Shown here: piece by piece, positions 6,409 through 6,444 of the stretch
How positions within the stretch are numbered: the first letter of the stretch is position 1
How the letters are laid out: each line of letters opens with the position of its first letter
DNA from: an uncultured Porphyromonadaceae bacterium
Lineage (GTDB): Bacteria > Bacteroidota > Bacteroidia > Bacteroidales > Muribaculaceae
Assembly: GCA_900555915.1 (NCBI GenBank)
Contig: USNC01000084.1
Location: 1-6,444, forward strand
DNA: 6,444 nucleotides
Reading direction: 5' to 3'
Translations under genes and position numbers: made by a program
Notes under the pieces: generated by a model
Told to the model about the DNA's origin: nothing
Databases searched by the model: none
Seen by the model: the letters and a program-made list of their open reading frames with translations, nothing else

Positions 6409-6444
6409 CTGTCTCTTATACACATCTGACGCTGCCGACGATCT
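6409..6444. other. Nextera read-1 transposase adapter, reverse complement (library artefact)
   Basis: Positions 6409-6427 are the Tn5 mosaic end CTGTCTCTTATACACATCT, and 6428-6441 (GACGCTGCCGACGA) complete the reverse complement of the Nextera read-1 tail. The last three bases are probably the beginning of the sample index. Genomic sequence ends at 6408. Confidence 0.98.

Noticed and set aside
6292..6429. A complete 45-residue small protein ending at TGA 6427-6429
   Set aside because: The last six codons and the stop are adapter sequence; the genomic reading frame is still open at 6408.

Overview
The window reads as a fragment of a Bacteroidales (Bacteroidota) genome, probably from a gut or gut-like community. 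The evidence is a full-length hybrid two-component system (HTCS), glycoside hydrolases with N-terminal export signals, no clear Shine-Dalgarno sequences, and three matches to the Bacteroidota -7 promoter element TAnnTTTG. Base composition is moderate, near 50% GC by eye. I cannot fix the genus; Muribaculaceae- or Prevotella-like relatives would fit as well as Bacteroides.

Both ends are library sequence, not genome. Positions 1-30 match the Illumina Nextera read-2 transposase adapter. Positions 6409-6444 match the reverse complement of the read-1 adapter plus three further bases. The genomic insert is therefore 31-6408, one tagmented molecule, and the genes at both edges are cut by the library boundary.

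Layout, left to right: (1) 31-243, minus strand, the first 71 codons of an exported endonuclease/exonuclease/phosphatase (EEP) superfamily protein; (2) a strong hairpin at 282-313; (3) 317-1774, minus, a complete family GH125 exo-alpha-mannosidase with a signal peptide; (4) a 180-base gap holding a -7 element and a large interrupted inverted repeat; (5) 1955-6046, minus, a complete 1363-residue HTCS regulator; (6) a 245-base divergent promoter region; (7) 6292-6408, plus, the first 39 codons of a protein whose mature N-terminus looks like a GH78 alpha-L-rhamnosidase.

Together this is part of a polysaccharide-utilisation locus. The HTCS would sense a glycan breakdown product in the periplasm and switch on the flanking enzyme genes. 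GH125 would trim alpha-mannosides, the EEP protein might act on a phosphate ester or phosphodiester, and the divergent gene would remove alpha-L-rhamnose. No SusC/SusD pair lies in the window. The pairing of mannosidase and rhamnosidase around one sensor is the main biological question. I did not find an unambiguously new system here.
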